From DASZMX01 sp035551475 (GTDB taxonomy: Bacteria; Verrucomicrobiota; Verrucomicrobiia; Limisphaerales; Palsa-1400), in NCBI GenBank assembly GCA_035551475.1, contig DASZMX010000026.1, positions 1 through 5,359 on the forward strand: 5,359 bases of DNA, in the 5' to 3' direction. Below, piece by piece: positions 1 through 5,359 of the stretch (positions are counted from its first letter, which is position 1; every line of letters begins with the position of its first letter). Position numbers and translations under genes: made by a program. The notes under the pieces were generated by a model. The model had not been told where the DNA came from. It ran no database searches and saw only the letters and a program-made list of their open reading frames with translations.

Positions 1-1023
1 ACCTATTAAATCAAACACAGGCCGGTGGCCAGTCGCCGTCGGCGTGATCTGTTCCATGGTGCATTGCTCCGGCGCCTTGTCGGGACGCCAGCGCAAGATT
101 CGTGTGCCATGCCGGAAGCGGTTTTGGGTGACGTGATCAAAGCTGACTTCGACCACCAACTCGGGGCGCAACGGTTGCCAGGATTCGCTCCTTTCGGTGC
201 TCCACCGGCTCGGCCCTCCCGGGGCGTGGCCCGTGAATCCGGGCGCCTGAATGAGCGGCTTTAGTTTGCGCAGAAGTTTTGTCCGCTCCGCTTGGGCAAT
301 TCCCGAAGTAAACCCAACATGATGCAGCAATCCTCCTTCGTAGAGTCCAAGCAGGAGGGAGCCGACGGCTTCCTGCGCATGCCCCGCGTAACGAAACCCG
401 CCGACCACGCAATCCGCCGTGCGAATACGTTTGAATTTTTGCATGGCGCTTCGCTCACCCGGCGCGTACGGCAAATCAAGCCGCTTCGCGATCAAACCGT
501 CCAGAAAACATCCCGGCCCCTCCAGCCATTGCTGCGCCTGCGCCAGCGCCGTGGTGGCGGGAGACAAATGGAGCCGCGGAATTTTGGAAAAATATTTCTG
601 CGCGAAACGTTCCAATTGCGGGCGGCGTTCCGCCAAAGGAGTTTTCAGCAAGTCGCGTCCGGATTCATCGCCCAATAAATCAAAGGCCATGAAATGCGCG
701 GGATGTTCGGCGGCGAGTTTGCGCACGCGGCTCGCCGCCGGATGAATGCGTTGCAGCAATTGGTCAAAATCCACGCCGTTTTCCGCCGGGATGACAATTT
801 CGCCGTCCAGGACAAATTGCTTCGCCCTTATCTTCGCCACGGACTCCATCAGCTCGGGAAAATATCGGTCGAGCGGCTTTTCGGATTTGGATTGCAGGCG
901 GATCTGGGCGCCTTGGCGAAAGATGATGCAACGGAAACCATCCCATTTGGGCTCGTACTGCCAGGCCGCGCCGGCCGGCAATGCCTCCACCAACTTCGCC
1001 TCCATCGGAAGAATGCCCTTCAT
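1..1023 (-). CDS. ligC: ATP-dependent DNA ligase, LigC type (3' end cut by window edge)
   Basis: This gene seals nicks in duplex DNA using ATP, through a lysine-AMP intermediate. In the minus frame starting with ATG at 1023, no stop codon occurs down to base 1, so 341 residues are visible and only a short C-terminus is missing. Motif I is EPKWDGFR with adenylated lysine K26. Motif III is VLDGEIV (71-77), AFDLL lies at 113-117, motif IV is DGLIAKR (175-181), and motif V is KFKRIRTADCVVGG (196-209). The C-terminal OB-fold region carries PGGPSRWS, LRPELVVEVSFDHV and FRHGTRILRWRPDKAP, which are typical of stand-alone LigC ligases. No LigD polymerase or phosphoesterase domain is fused within the visible part. 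A TGA directly precedes the start; ATG at 1005 (residue 7) is an alternative with GAAGGG 10 bases upstream. The gene is divergent from the uracil-DNA glycosylase gene, which suggests a base-excision repair or back-up repair role. The family call is firm; the symbol is by similarity. Confidence 0.93.
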   Translation of the reverse strand, partial: MKGILPMEAKLVEALPAGAAWQYEPKWDGFRCIIFRQGAQIRLQSKSEKPLDRYFPELMESVAKIRAKQFVLDGEIVIPAENGVDFDQLLQRIHPAASRVRKLAAEHPAHFMAFDLLGDESGRDLLKTPLAERRPQLERFAQKYFSKIPRLHLSPATTALAQAQQWLEGPGCFLDGLIAKRLDLPYAPGERSAMQKFKRIRTADCVVGGFRYAGHAQEAVGSLLLGLYEGGLLHHVGFTSGIAQAERTKLLRKLKPLIQAPGFTGHAPGGPSRWSTERSESWQPLRPELVVEVSFDHVTQNRFRHGTRILRWRPDKAPEQCTMEQITPTATGHRPVFDLIG

Positions 1024-1251
1024 TCACGCGGAACATACTTCATGCACTGAACGCGGGCCAATTCGCGCGCCAAAGAAGCCGTTGGTTCAGGCAATGTTGG
1101 AGGCGGGAACGGGGACTCTTTCTGGGCGCGGGCATTGGGCAAAATGCCGGATGCCGGATGGCGCGCGCGCGCGAATAATGGGCGGCATGGCAGCGGGAAG
1201 ATTTTTTATAGGGCATCGTGGCGCGAGGGCAGCCAATCTCTGTGACACGTT
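1024..1251. other. Divergent intergenic region between ligase and UdgX genes
   Basis: This 228-bp gap should hold the promoters of both divergent genes. I see no convincing coding sequence; the frames crossing it are antisense extensions of the neighbours. TTTATA at 1205-1210 could be a -10 box for the plus-strand gene, but no good -35 box lies at the right distance. The same AT-rich patch reads TATAAA on the minus strand, about 180 bases before the ligase start. Neither promoter is certain. The region also holds the short GC-rich repeats listed separately. Confidence 0.5.
1144..1173. repeat. Tandem ATGCCGG repeat next to an alternating GC tract
   Basis: ATGCCGG occurs twice in tandem at 1144-1157 and begins a third time (ATG at 1158-1160). 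It is followed by an uninterrupted alternating GC run of 13 bases at 1161-1173. Alternating purine-pyrimidine GC tracts can adopt Z-form DNA under negative supercoiling. Both elements sit in the divergent promoter region. Whether they act in regulation, belong to a dispersed genomic repeat, or are simply low-complexity spacer cannot be told here. Confidence 0.5.
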
Positions 1252-1896
1252 GTGAAAACGATCACCCAGCCCGAAGAGATCCCGGGGATGGCCCAGCCCT
1301 ACACCGTTTCCAAATTGCAGGCCGCCGCCGCGCATTGCCGCGCCTGCCCGCTTTGGCGGAACGGCACGCAAACAGTTTTTGGCGAGGGCCCGCCACGCGC
1401 CCGCGTCATCCTGGTGGGCGAACAACCGGGCAATGACGAGGATCTGGCGGGCCGCCCTTTTATCGGCCCCGCCGGCAAACTGCTCGATCGCGCCCTGGTC
1501 GAGGCGGGCATCGCGCGCGCAGACGTCTATGTCACGAATGCTGTCAAGCATTTCAAATGGGAGCCGAGCGGCAAGCGGCGCCTGCACAAAAAACCCAACG
1601 CCCGTGAAATCGCCGCCTGCCGCCCCTGGCTGAACGCGGAGCTGGCAACGCTGAAGCCGAAAGTCCTGATTTGCCTGGGCGCCACGGCGGCGCAAGCATT
1701 GCTGGGCCGCGCCTTCAAAGTGAGCCAGCGTCATGGCGAATGGGTGGAATCGAATCTCGCCGAGCGGGTCATGGCCACGGTTCATCCCTCCGCGATTCTT
1801 CGCGCCCCGGATGAAGCCGCGCGCCATGCACAAATGGCGGCGTTCATCCATGACCTGAAAATCGCCGCCCGCGTAATTTCCGCCGCGAAGAAATAG
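1252..1896 (+). CDS. udgX: UdgX-type uracil-DNA glycosylase
   Basis: This is a member of the uracil-DNA glycosylase superfamily (family 4-like, UdgX branch), which removes uracil from DNA. In characterised mycobacterial UdgX the protein stays covalently linked to the abasic site through a histidine in a KRRIH loop. Here the loop is KRRLH (108-112), with H112 as the expected cross-linking residue. Motif A is GEQPGNDED (56-64), followed by GRPFIGPAGKLLDRAL; the C-terminal motif is HPS (178-180). Candidate iron-sulphur ligands are C29 and C32 (CRACPLW) and C123 (AACRPWL). In family 4 enzymes the remaining ligand is a cysteine in a VKC motif; here that position is H100 (NAVKHFKW), as I recall for UdgX. 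The GTG at 1252 gives 214 residues but has no ribosome site. ATG at 1288 (residue 13) follows GAAGAG and would give 202, close to the mycobacterial protein. The gene is divergent from the ligase gene, so a repair role is coherent. Confidence 0.93.
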   Translation: MKTITQPEEIPGMAQPYTVSKLQAAAAHCRACPLWRNGTQTVFGEGPPRARVILVGEQPGNDEDLAGRPFIGPAGKLLDRALVEAGIARADVYVTNAVKHFKWEPSGKRRLHKKPNAREIAACRPWLNAELATLKPKVLICLGATAAQALLGRAFKVSQRHGEWVESNLAERVMATVHPSAILRAPDEAARHAQMAAFIHDLKIAARVISAAKK

Positions 1897-1936
1897 GCCC
1901 GCGGCGTCGCGGCGCAAACAAAATTTTTGGCGTGGC

Positions 1937-1950
1937 CGCCGCGCGCGGCG
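1937..1950. repeat. 14-bp perfect GC palindrome before the fucosidase start
   Basis: CGCCGCGCGCGGCG is self-complementary and lies 18 bases upstream of the fucosidase ATG. In RNA it could fold as a 5-bp stem with a CGCG loop, or pair with the CGCGGCG copies just after the udgX stop codon. It has no following T-run, so it is not a classical terminator. A role in the mRNA leader is possible, but GC-rich DNA produces such palindromes by chance. Confidence 0.35.
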
Positions 1951-1959
1951 AGGAGTATC

Positions 1960-1968
1960 AAGGAAGGG
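1960..1968 (+). promoter_or_regulatory. Ribosome binding site deciding the fucosidase start
   Basis: AAGGAAGGG ends directly before the ATG at 1969. The AAGGA core leaves 4 bases to the start, which is short but usable. It supports ATG 1969 over the upstream in-frame TTG at 1927, as does the signal peptide that begins exactly at this ATG. Confidence 0.6.
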
Positions 1969-3417
1969 ATGAAATGTCTGGTCATGGCGGCGCTAGGCGC
2001 CAGCTTGGCGGGATTGCCTGCGGCCGAGGCGCCGATGCCGTATGGGCCTGTGCCGACGACAGCGCAATTAATCCGCCAGACGAACGAGTTTTATGGCTTC
2101 ATTCATTTTACGGTAAACACATTTACCGACAAGGAGTGGGGCGAAGGCGACGAGGCCGAAGCCGTTTTTCAACCGGAAAACTTTGACCCGGCGCAAATCG
2201 TGCGCGTCGCGCAGGAGGCGGGGATGCGCGGCTTGGTTTTGACCTGCAAGCATCACGATGGCTTTTGCCTCTGGCCGTCCGCCTTCACCGAACATTCGGT
2301 GAAACATTCGCCGTGGAAAAACGGGCAGGGCGATGTGGTGCGGGAGCTGGCTGACGCCTGTCGCGACGGCGGCCTGCGGTTCGGCGTCTATCTCTCGCCG
2401 TGGGACCGGCACGATGGACGCTACGGGACGCCCGCTTATCTCACCTACTATCGGCAGCAATTGCGCGAATTGCTGTCAAACTACGGGCCAATCTCCGAAG
2501 TGTGGTTCGACGGCGCAAACGGCGGTTCCGGCTTTTACGGCGGCAGACGCGAGGAGCGCCGCATTGACAACCGCACGTATTACGACTGGCCCCACACCTG
2601 GGCGATGGTGCGGGAATTGCAGCCGGGCGCGGTGATGTTTAGCGATGTGGGTCCCGGCGTGCGCTGGGTGGGAAACGAAGCGGGGCAGGCGGGCGACCCT
2701 TGCTGGAACGTGTTTGATCCCGACGGCCAGGCCCCGGGCCACGCCGACTCGCGGCTGCTCAATCAAGGGATGCGTCACGGGAAAGAGTGGATCCCGGCGG
2801 AATGCGATGTCTCGATCCGGCCCGGCTGGTTTTATCATGCGAGCGAAGATCACGCGGTGAAAACCCCGGCGCAATTGGTGGATCTTTATTATGCGTCGAT
2901 TGGCCGTGGCGCCTCGTTGCTCTTGAACGTCCCGCCCGACCGGCGCGGCCAGATTCACGCGGCGGACGAAGAGGCGTTGCGGGGGTTTCGCCATATTATT
3001 GACGCGACCTTCGCGGAAAATCTGGCGCGAGACGCGCGCGTCCGGGCGGACAGTGTGCGCGGTCCGGAGAAACAATTTGCCGCCGAGAATTTGCTGGATG
3101 GGGATCGTGAAACCTACTGGGCCGCCGCGGACACGGCCACGAATACAGCGGTCGAATTCGATTTTGGGCATCCCATCTCATTCAACGTCATTCGGCTGCG
3201 GGAATATTTGCCGTTGGGCCAGCGCGTGGACACCTATGGTCTGGATCAATGGAGCCAGGGCGCGTGGGTGGAAGTGGCCAAGGGCAGCGGCATTGGCAAT
3301 TGCCGCCTGATTCGCAGCGGCTGGGTGAAGACCGAGAGGGTGAAATTGAGGCTGGCCGGTCCCGCTTGTCCCGCGCTGAGTGAATTTGGATTGTTCGTGG
3401 AGCCTGTCGGGAAATGA
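1969..3417 (+). CDS. Secreted GH29 alpha-L-fucosidase with C-terminal F5/8 C domain
   Basis: This enzyme is predicted to release alpha-L-fucose from glycans outside the cytoplasm, by the retaining mechanism of family GH29. From ATG 1969 it has 482 residues. Residues 1-21 form a signal peptide: K2, a hydrophobic stretch, and probable cleavage after AAEA. The GH29 barrel follows, with GFIHFTVNTFTDKEWG (43-58), a KHHDGFCLWPS segment (H95, H96) and the nucleophile motif EVWFDGANG (D181). The likely acid/base is E237 in RWVGNEAG; PAECDVSIRPGWF (about 276-288) is a further conserved stretch. These motifs recall the alpha-1,3/1,4-acting GH29-B subgroup and plant FUC1, but linkage specificity is inference. 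Residues about 353-478 form a discoidin-like F5/8 C domain (FNVIRLREYLPLGQRV), probably glycan-binding. The stop codon overlaps the next start by ATGA, implying coupled translation with the phosphoesterase. An upstream TTG at 1927 would add 14 residues but would bury the signal peptide. Confidence 0.92.
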   Translation: MKCLVMAALGASLAGLPAAEAPMPYGPVPTTAQLIRQTNEFYGFIHFTVNTFTDKEWGEGDEAEAVFQPENFDPAQIVRVAQEAGMRGLVLTCKHHDGFCLWPSAFTEHSVKHSPWKNGQGDVVRELADACRDGGLRFGVYLSPWDRHDGRYGTPAYLTYYRQQLRELLSNYGPISEVWFDGANGGSGFYGGRREERRIDNRTYYDWPHTWAMVRELQPGAVMFSDVGPGVRWVGNEAGQAGDPCWNVFDPDGQAPGHADSRLLNQGMRHGKEWIPAECDVSIRPGWFYHASEDHAVKTPAQLVDLYYASIGRGASLLLNVPPDRRGQIHAADEEALRGFRHIIDATFAENLARDARVRADSVRGPEKQFAAENLLDGDRETYWAAADTATNTAVEFDFGHPISFNVIRLREYLPLGQRVDTYGLDQWSQGAWVEVAKGSGIGNCRLIRSGWVKTERVKLRLAGPACPALSEFGLFVEPVGK

Positions 3418-4553
3418 AATCCTCACTGGTGCGCATCTTAAGCATGTGGGCTGCGGCCTTCGTGCTCAATGGGATGGGGCAGGCCGGCACGCTGCCGCCC
3501 ATTCGGACAGTTTTCCTGATAGTGATGGAGAATTTGGATTGGGCGGAGGTGCAGGGCAACGCCTCGGCGCCGTATTTGAATGGGACCTTGCTGCCGCAAG
3601 CCGCTTTCTGCACGAATTACTTCAATCCGCTCGGCCTGCATCCCAGCGAGCCGAATTATATCTGGTTGGAGGCCGGGACAAATTTCGGAATTCGAGATGA
3701 CAACGATCCGGTTTTCAACCACCTCAACGTGACCAATCATCTGGTCTCGCTGCTGCAGCGGGCGGGAATTAGTTGGACAGCGTATCTCGAGGACATCGAC
3801 GGCGCGACCGTGCCGCTGACCGCCACCAACGGCTATGTGCCGAGGCACAATCCGTTTGTCTTTTTCGATGATGTCACGGGCGGTAATGATGCCCTCGATC
3901 CGTATGGCATTGCGCACAATCGGCCTTATCCCGAACTGGCGCGGAATTTGGACGCCGGCGCGGTGGCGCGATATAATTTCATCGGGCCGAATTTATGCGA
4001 CGACATGCACAGCCCTTGCCCGCCCGACAACGACGTGTTGCGGCAGGGCGACGAATGGCTGCAGGCGAACATTCCCCGCATTATGGCGGCGAAAGCGTTT
4101 CAGGATGGGGGCGCGATTTTTATCACCTGGGACGAAAGCGACACGGGGGACGAGGCGATTGGCATGGTCGTTTTGTCCAATTTTGCAAAACGCGGATACA
4201 GCAGCGGCCACCTTTATTCGCACAGCTCCACCTTGCGCACGCTGCAGGAAATTTTCGGCGTGACGCCCTGGCTGAATGACGCGGCGAACGCCGAGGATTT
4301 AAGCGACTTGTTTTTACAGCCCGACGATCCGCCGTCGATGTGGATCAGCGCGCCGATCCTGGAAGGAAACGGCTTTCGTTTCGGAGTGTACGGCGTGGCC
4401 GCGGGCCGCACGAATTGGGTGGAGCAATCGACAAATTTAAACGCTTGGAGCGCCGTGGCCACCAATGTCAGCGCGGCGGGCTGGTTTGCGTTCACGAACA
4501 CGGCGGGCGCCGGCGCGGCGCCATCGTTCTATCGCGTGCGGCAGGCGCCGTAA
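3414..4553 (+). CDS. Secreted phosphoesterase (phospholipase C/acid phosphatase family, PF04185-like)
   Basis: The protein resembles the phosphoesterase family that includes bacterial phospholipase C and AcpA-type acid phosphatases, metal-dependent enzymes that cleave phosphate mono- or diesters. It has 379 residues. Residues 1-24 look like a signal peptide (K2, R7, hydrophobic core, GQAG). VFLIVMEN gives E39/N40, a likely metal site. HPSEPNYIWLEAG (76-88) places S78 at the position where this family has its Ser/Thr nucleophile. YNFIGPNLCDDMHSPC follows. FITWDESDTGD supplies D240/E241, and YSHSSTLRT supplies H270; both blocks are usual in the family. The last ~55 residues, with the pattern STNL-x2-W ... 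SFYRV, look like a small beta domain common in exported Verrucomicrobiota proteins. Its function is unknown to me. The substrate cannot be predicted. The ATGA overlap with the fucosidase gene suggests they are made together. Confidence 0.82.
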   Translation: MKSSLVRILSMWAAAFVLNGMGQAGTLPPIRTVFLIVMENLDWAEVQGNASAPYLNGTLLPQAAFCTNYFNPLGLHPSEPNYIWLEAGTNFGIRDDNDPVFNHLNVTNHLVSLLQRAGISWTAYLEDIDGATVPLTATNGYVPRHNPFVFFDDVTGGNDALDPYGIAHNRPYPELARNLDAGAVARYNFIGPNLCDDMHSPCPPDNDVLRQGDEWLQANIPRIMAAKAFQDGGAIFITWDESDTGDEAIGMVVLSNFAKRGYSSGHLYSHSSTLRTLQEIFGVTPWLNDAANAEDLSDLFLQPDDPPSMWISAPILEGNGFRFGVYGVAAGRTNWVEQSTNLNAWSAVATNVSAAGWFAFTNTAGAGAAPSFYRVRQAP

Positions 4554-4571
4554 GGGGCAAAAAAAAAGAGC
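4554..4571 (+). other. Spacer after phosphoesterase, A-tract without terminator hairpin
   Basis: The short stretch after the TAA contains a run of nine A residues (4560-4568 region) but no stem that could pair ahead of a T-run. I see no intrinsic terminator here, so readthrough into the regulator gene cannot be excluded, although a separate promoter follows immediately. Confidence 0.4.
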
Positions 4572-4600
4572 TTGCGTAAAAACAAATTGTTACTATCATA
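4572..4600 (+). promoter_or_regulatory. Predicted sigma-70 promoter of the Rrf2 regulator gene
   Basis: A -35 box TTGCGT (4572-4577) and a -10 box TATCAT (4595-4600, five of six matches to TATAAT) are separated by exactly 17 bases. Transcription would start near 4607, about three bases before the ATG. The message would then be leaderless or nearly so, which agrees with the absence of any Shine-Dalgarno sequence before 4610. The -35 match is weak (three of six). Confidence 0.5.
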
Positions 4601-4606
4601 GTAACA
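4588..4606. promoter_or_regulatory. 19-bp perfect palindrome, probable Rrf2 operator
   Basis: TGTTACTAT-C-ATAGTAACA is a perfect inverted repeat with 9-bp arms and a single central base. It covers the predicted -10 box and ends three bases before the regulator start codon. Dimeric winged-helix regulators of the Rrf2 family bind dyad sites of about this size, often in their own promoters. Autorepression is therefore the simplest model. The left half recurs upstream of the reductase gene at 5045-5054, which argues against chance. Confidence 0.75.
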
Positions 4607-4609
4607 GTT

Positions 4610-5029
4610 ATGGCGGTGAACGTTCAGTTTGCGGTGGCGGTGCACGTGATGGCGGGATTGGCCGCGGGTTGCGGGCAGGATATGACCTCGGCGCGCCTGG
4701 CGCGGAGCGTCAACACCAGTCCGAGCTTTGTCCGGCGCGTCCTGGCGAAGCTGTCGAAGGCTGGCCTCATCCAGACCGCCACCGGCAAGGCAGGCTCCTG
4801 CTGGCTGGGCAAGGATGCCCGGAACATTTCCCTGCGGGATATTTATGCGGCCGTGGGGGCGCCGCCGGTGTTCGCGGTGCACACGTATCGCGAGCAAAAA
4901 GAATGTTCCGTAAGCTGCCACATCAAGGCGGCCCTGGACCACGCCCTCGAAAAATCGCAGCAAGCCATGGAAGAGAGCCTGGCGGAAATCAGCCTGGCCC
5001 AAATCGTGCGGGAGATGAAAAAAGGCTGA
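4610..5029 (+). CDS. Rrf2-family transcriptional regulator
   Basis: This is a 139-residue winged helix-turn-helix DNA-binding protein of the Rrf2 family, whose members include IscR, NsrR and CymR. FAVAVHVMAGLAAG (7-20) forms the first helix. MTSARLARSVNTSPSFVRRVLAKLSKAGLI (25-54) is the helix-turn-helix, with the family signature of Ser/Pro followed by VRR and L..L.KAGL. A wing follows at 55-68, then ISLRDIYAAVGAP (73-85) and a long C-terminal dimerisation helix. The cysteines are C21, C64, C99 and C103; C99-x3-C103 (KECSVSCHI) does not match the three-cysteine cluster site of IscR/NsrR. It may sense redox or thiol stress, or bind another ligand; this is inference. The wing has GKAGSCWLG instead of the common GGxGGxxLA. 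Its gene is preceded by a perfect operator-like palindrome and followed 64 bases later by a short-chain dehydrogenase gene with a matching half-site, so that gene is its likely target. Confidence 0.9.
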   Translation: MAVNVQFAVAVHVMAGLAAGCGQDMTSARLARSVNTSPSFVRRVLAKLSKAGLIQTATGKAGSCWLGKDARNISLRDIYAAVGAPPVFAVHTYREQKECSVSCHIKAALDHALEKSQQAMEESLAEISLAQIVREMKKG

Positions 5030-5044
5030 AATTTTTTTGGCCGT

Positions 5045-5066
5045 AATTGTTACTTTGTTAAAAACA
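5045..5066 (+). promoter_or_regulatory. Second operator-like site before the dehydrogenase gene
   Basis: AATTGTTACT at 5045-5054 is identical to 4585-4594, the left arm of the regulator's palindrome plus flank. The right arm is degenerate: TGTTACTTT-G-TTAAAAACA keeps the outer TGTT/AACA symmetry but loses the central pairs. The site lies about 30-45 bases before the dehydrogenase ATG and overlaps two TTGTTA sequences that could be -35 boxes. No strong -10 box is evident; TAAATA (5074) and TAAGAA (5078) are weak candidates. Confidence 0.55.
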
Positions 5067-5093
5067 AAAACCGTAAATAAGAAATCGAAACCT

Positions 5094-5359
5094 ATGAACT
5101 CAAATAAAAATCTGGCGGGAAAAACCGCTCTTGTCACTGGCGCCTCCAAGGGGATTGGCGCTTCCATTGCCCGGCATTTGGCGGCGGCGGGCGCCTCGGT
5201 GGTGGTGAATTATTCGTCCAGCAAATCGGGCGCGGAGAAGGTCGTGCAGGAAATCGTGGCGGCGGGCGGCAAGGCGGTGGCCGCGCAGGCGGACGTCTCC
5301 AAAAAGGCGGACGTGGATCGCCTGCTCGGGGAAGCGCGGAAAGCCTTCGGGAAAGTGGA
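5094..5359 (+). CDS. Short-chain dehydrogenase/reductase, N-terminal part (cut by window edge)
   Basis: This is an NAD(P)-dependent oxidoreductase of the classical SDR family; 88 residues are visible and the gene continues past the window. KTALVTGASKGIG (10-22) is the first beta strand plus the TGxxxGIG nucleotide-binding motif. VVVNYSSSKSGAEKVV (36-51) covers the second strand and following helix. ADVSKKADV (66-74) contains the D67 that contacts the adenine ring in SDRs. The NYSSS segment resembles FabG-like 3-oxoacyl-ACP reductases and glucose 1-dehydrogenase-like SDRs. The catalytic Ser-Tyr-Lys lies outside the window, so the substrate cannot be named. The ATG has no clear Shine-Dalgarno site. 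The upstream operator half-site links it to the Rrf2 regulator. Confidence 0.9.
   Translation, partial: MNSNKNLAGKTALVTGASKGIGASIARHLAAAGASVVVNYSSSKSGAEKVVQEIVAAGGKAVAAQADVSKKADVDRLLGEARKAFGKV

Noticed and set aside
1..1023. Possible frameshift in the ligase gene
   Set aside because: A TAA on the minus strand at 6-8 seemed to end the gene out of frame. Codon-by-codon reading shows that the true frame passes through base 1 with no stop, so the gene is simply cut by the window edge.
292..1255. Several plus-strand open frames across the ligase region
   Set aside because: They are antisense to the ligase, which keeps all nucleotidyltransferase motifs in an uninterrupted frame. None has a recognisable protein sequence.
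1087..1917. Long 276-codon open frame on the minus strand
   Set aside because: It lies antisense to udgX, which has clear family motifs. The frame is an artefact of GC-rich codon use and its translation shows no recognisable domain.
2476..3171. 231-codon minus-strand open frame
   Set aside because: It is the shadow of the fucosidase gene, with no domain and an Arg/Pro-rich composition typical of antisense translation.
5015..5042. A-run, GGCTGAAA and T-run after the regulator gene as a terminator
   Set aside because: The possible stem is only weak A-T pairing, with GGC/GGCC on the wrong side of the T-run, so it is not a convincing intrinsic terminator.
4529..5167. 212-codon minus-strand open frame
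   Set aside because: It runs antisense through the Rrf2 gene, both promoters and the SDR start, and shows no family motif.
1..5359. CRISPR arrays, tRNA or rRNA genes, insertion sequences
   Set aside because: No spaced direct repeats, cloverleaf-like segments, transposase motifs or terminal inverted repeats were seen on either strand.

Overview
The window is GC-rich DNA, probably from a Verrucomicrobiota bacterium. Three things suggest this: a secreted GH29 fucosidase, a secreted phosphoesterase ending in a 'STNL..W....FYRV' tail that I associate with that phylum's exported proteins, and the rarity of clear Shine-Dalgarno sites. The assignment is inference; no marker gene or rRNA is present.

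Left part (1-1896): two DNA-repair genes are divergently transcribed from a 228-bp gap. On the minus strand is an ATP-dependent DNA ligase of the LigC type. Its reading frame is open all the way to base 1, so its last residues lie outside the window. On the plus strand is a UdgX-type uracil-DNA glycosylase carrying the KRR-x-H loop whose histidine, in characterised UdgX, becomes covalently attached to the DNA after uracil excision.

Middle part (1969-4553): two exported proteins are encoded by genes that overlap by 4 bp (ATGA). The first is a GH29 alpha-L-fucosidase with a C-terminal discoidin (F5/8 C) domain. The second is a phospholipase C/acid phosphatase-type phosphoesterase with a C-terminal tail domain. 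The overlap implies translational coupling and suggests a joint role outside the cytoplasm, perhaps on fucose-containing polymers. This pair lies 72 bp downstream of udgX on the same strand, so a longer transcript is possible but the functions look unrelated.

Right part (4554-5359): an Rrf2-family regulator is followed by the first 88 residues of a short-chain dehydrogenase/reductase. A perfect 19-bp palindrome (TGTTACTAT-C-ATAGTAACA) covers the predicted -10 box three bases before the regulator's start codon. Its left half, AATTGTTACT, recurs before the dehydrogenase gene. The simplest reading is that the regulator represses itself and controls the reductase through the same site, and that its mRNA is leaderless or nearly so.

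I found no RNA gene, CRISPR array, insertion sequence or convincing intrinsic terminator. No feature is clearly an undescribed system. The best leads are the Rrf2 operator pair, the LigC/UdgX divergon and the fucosidase-phosphoesterase coupling.
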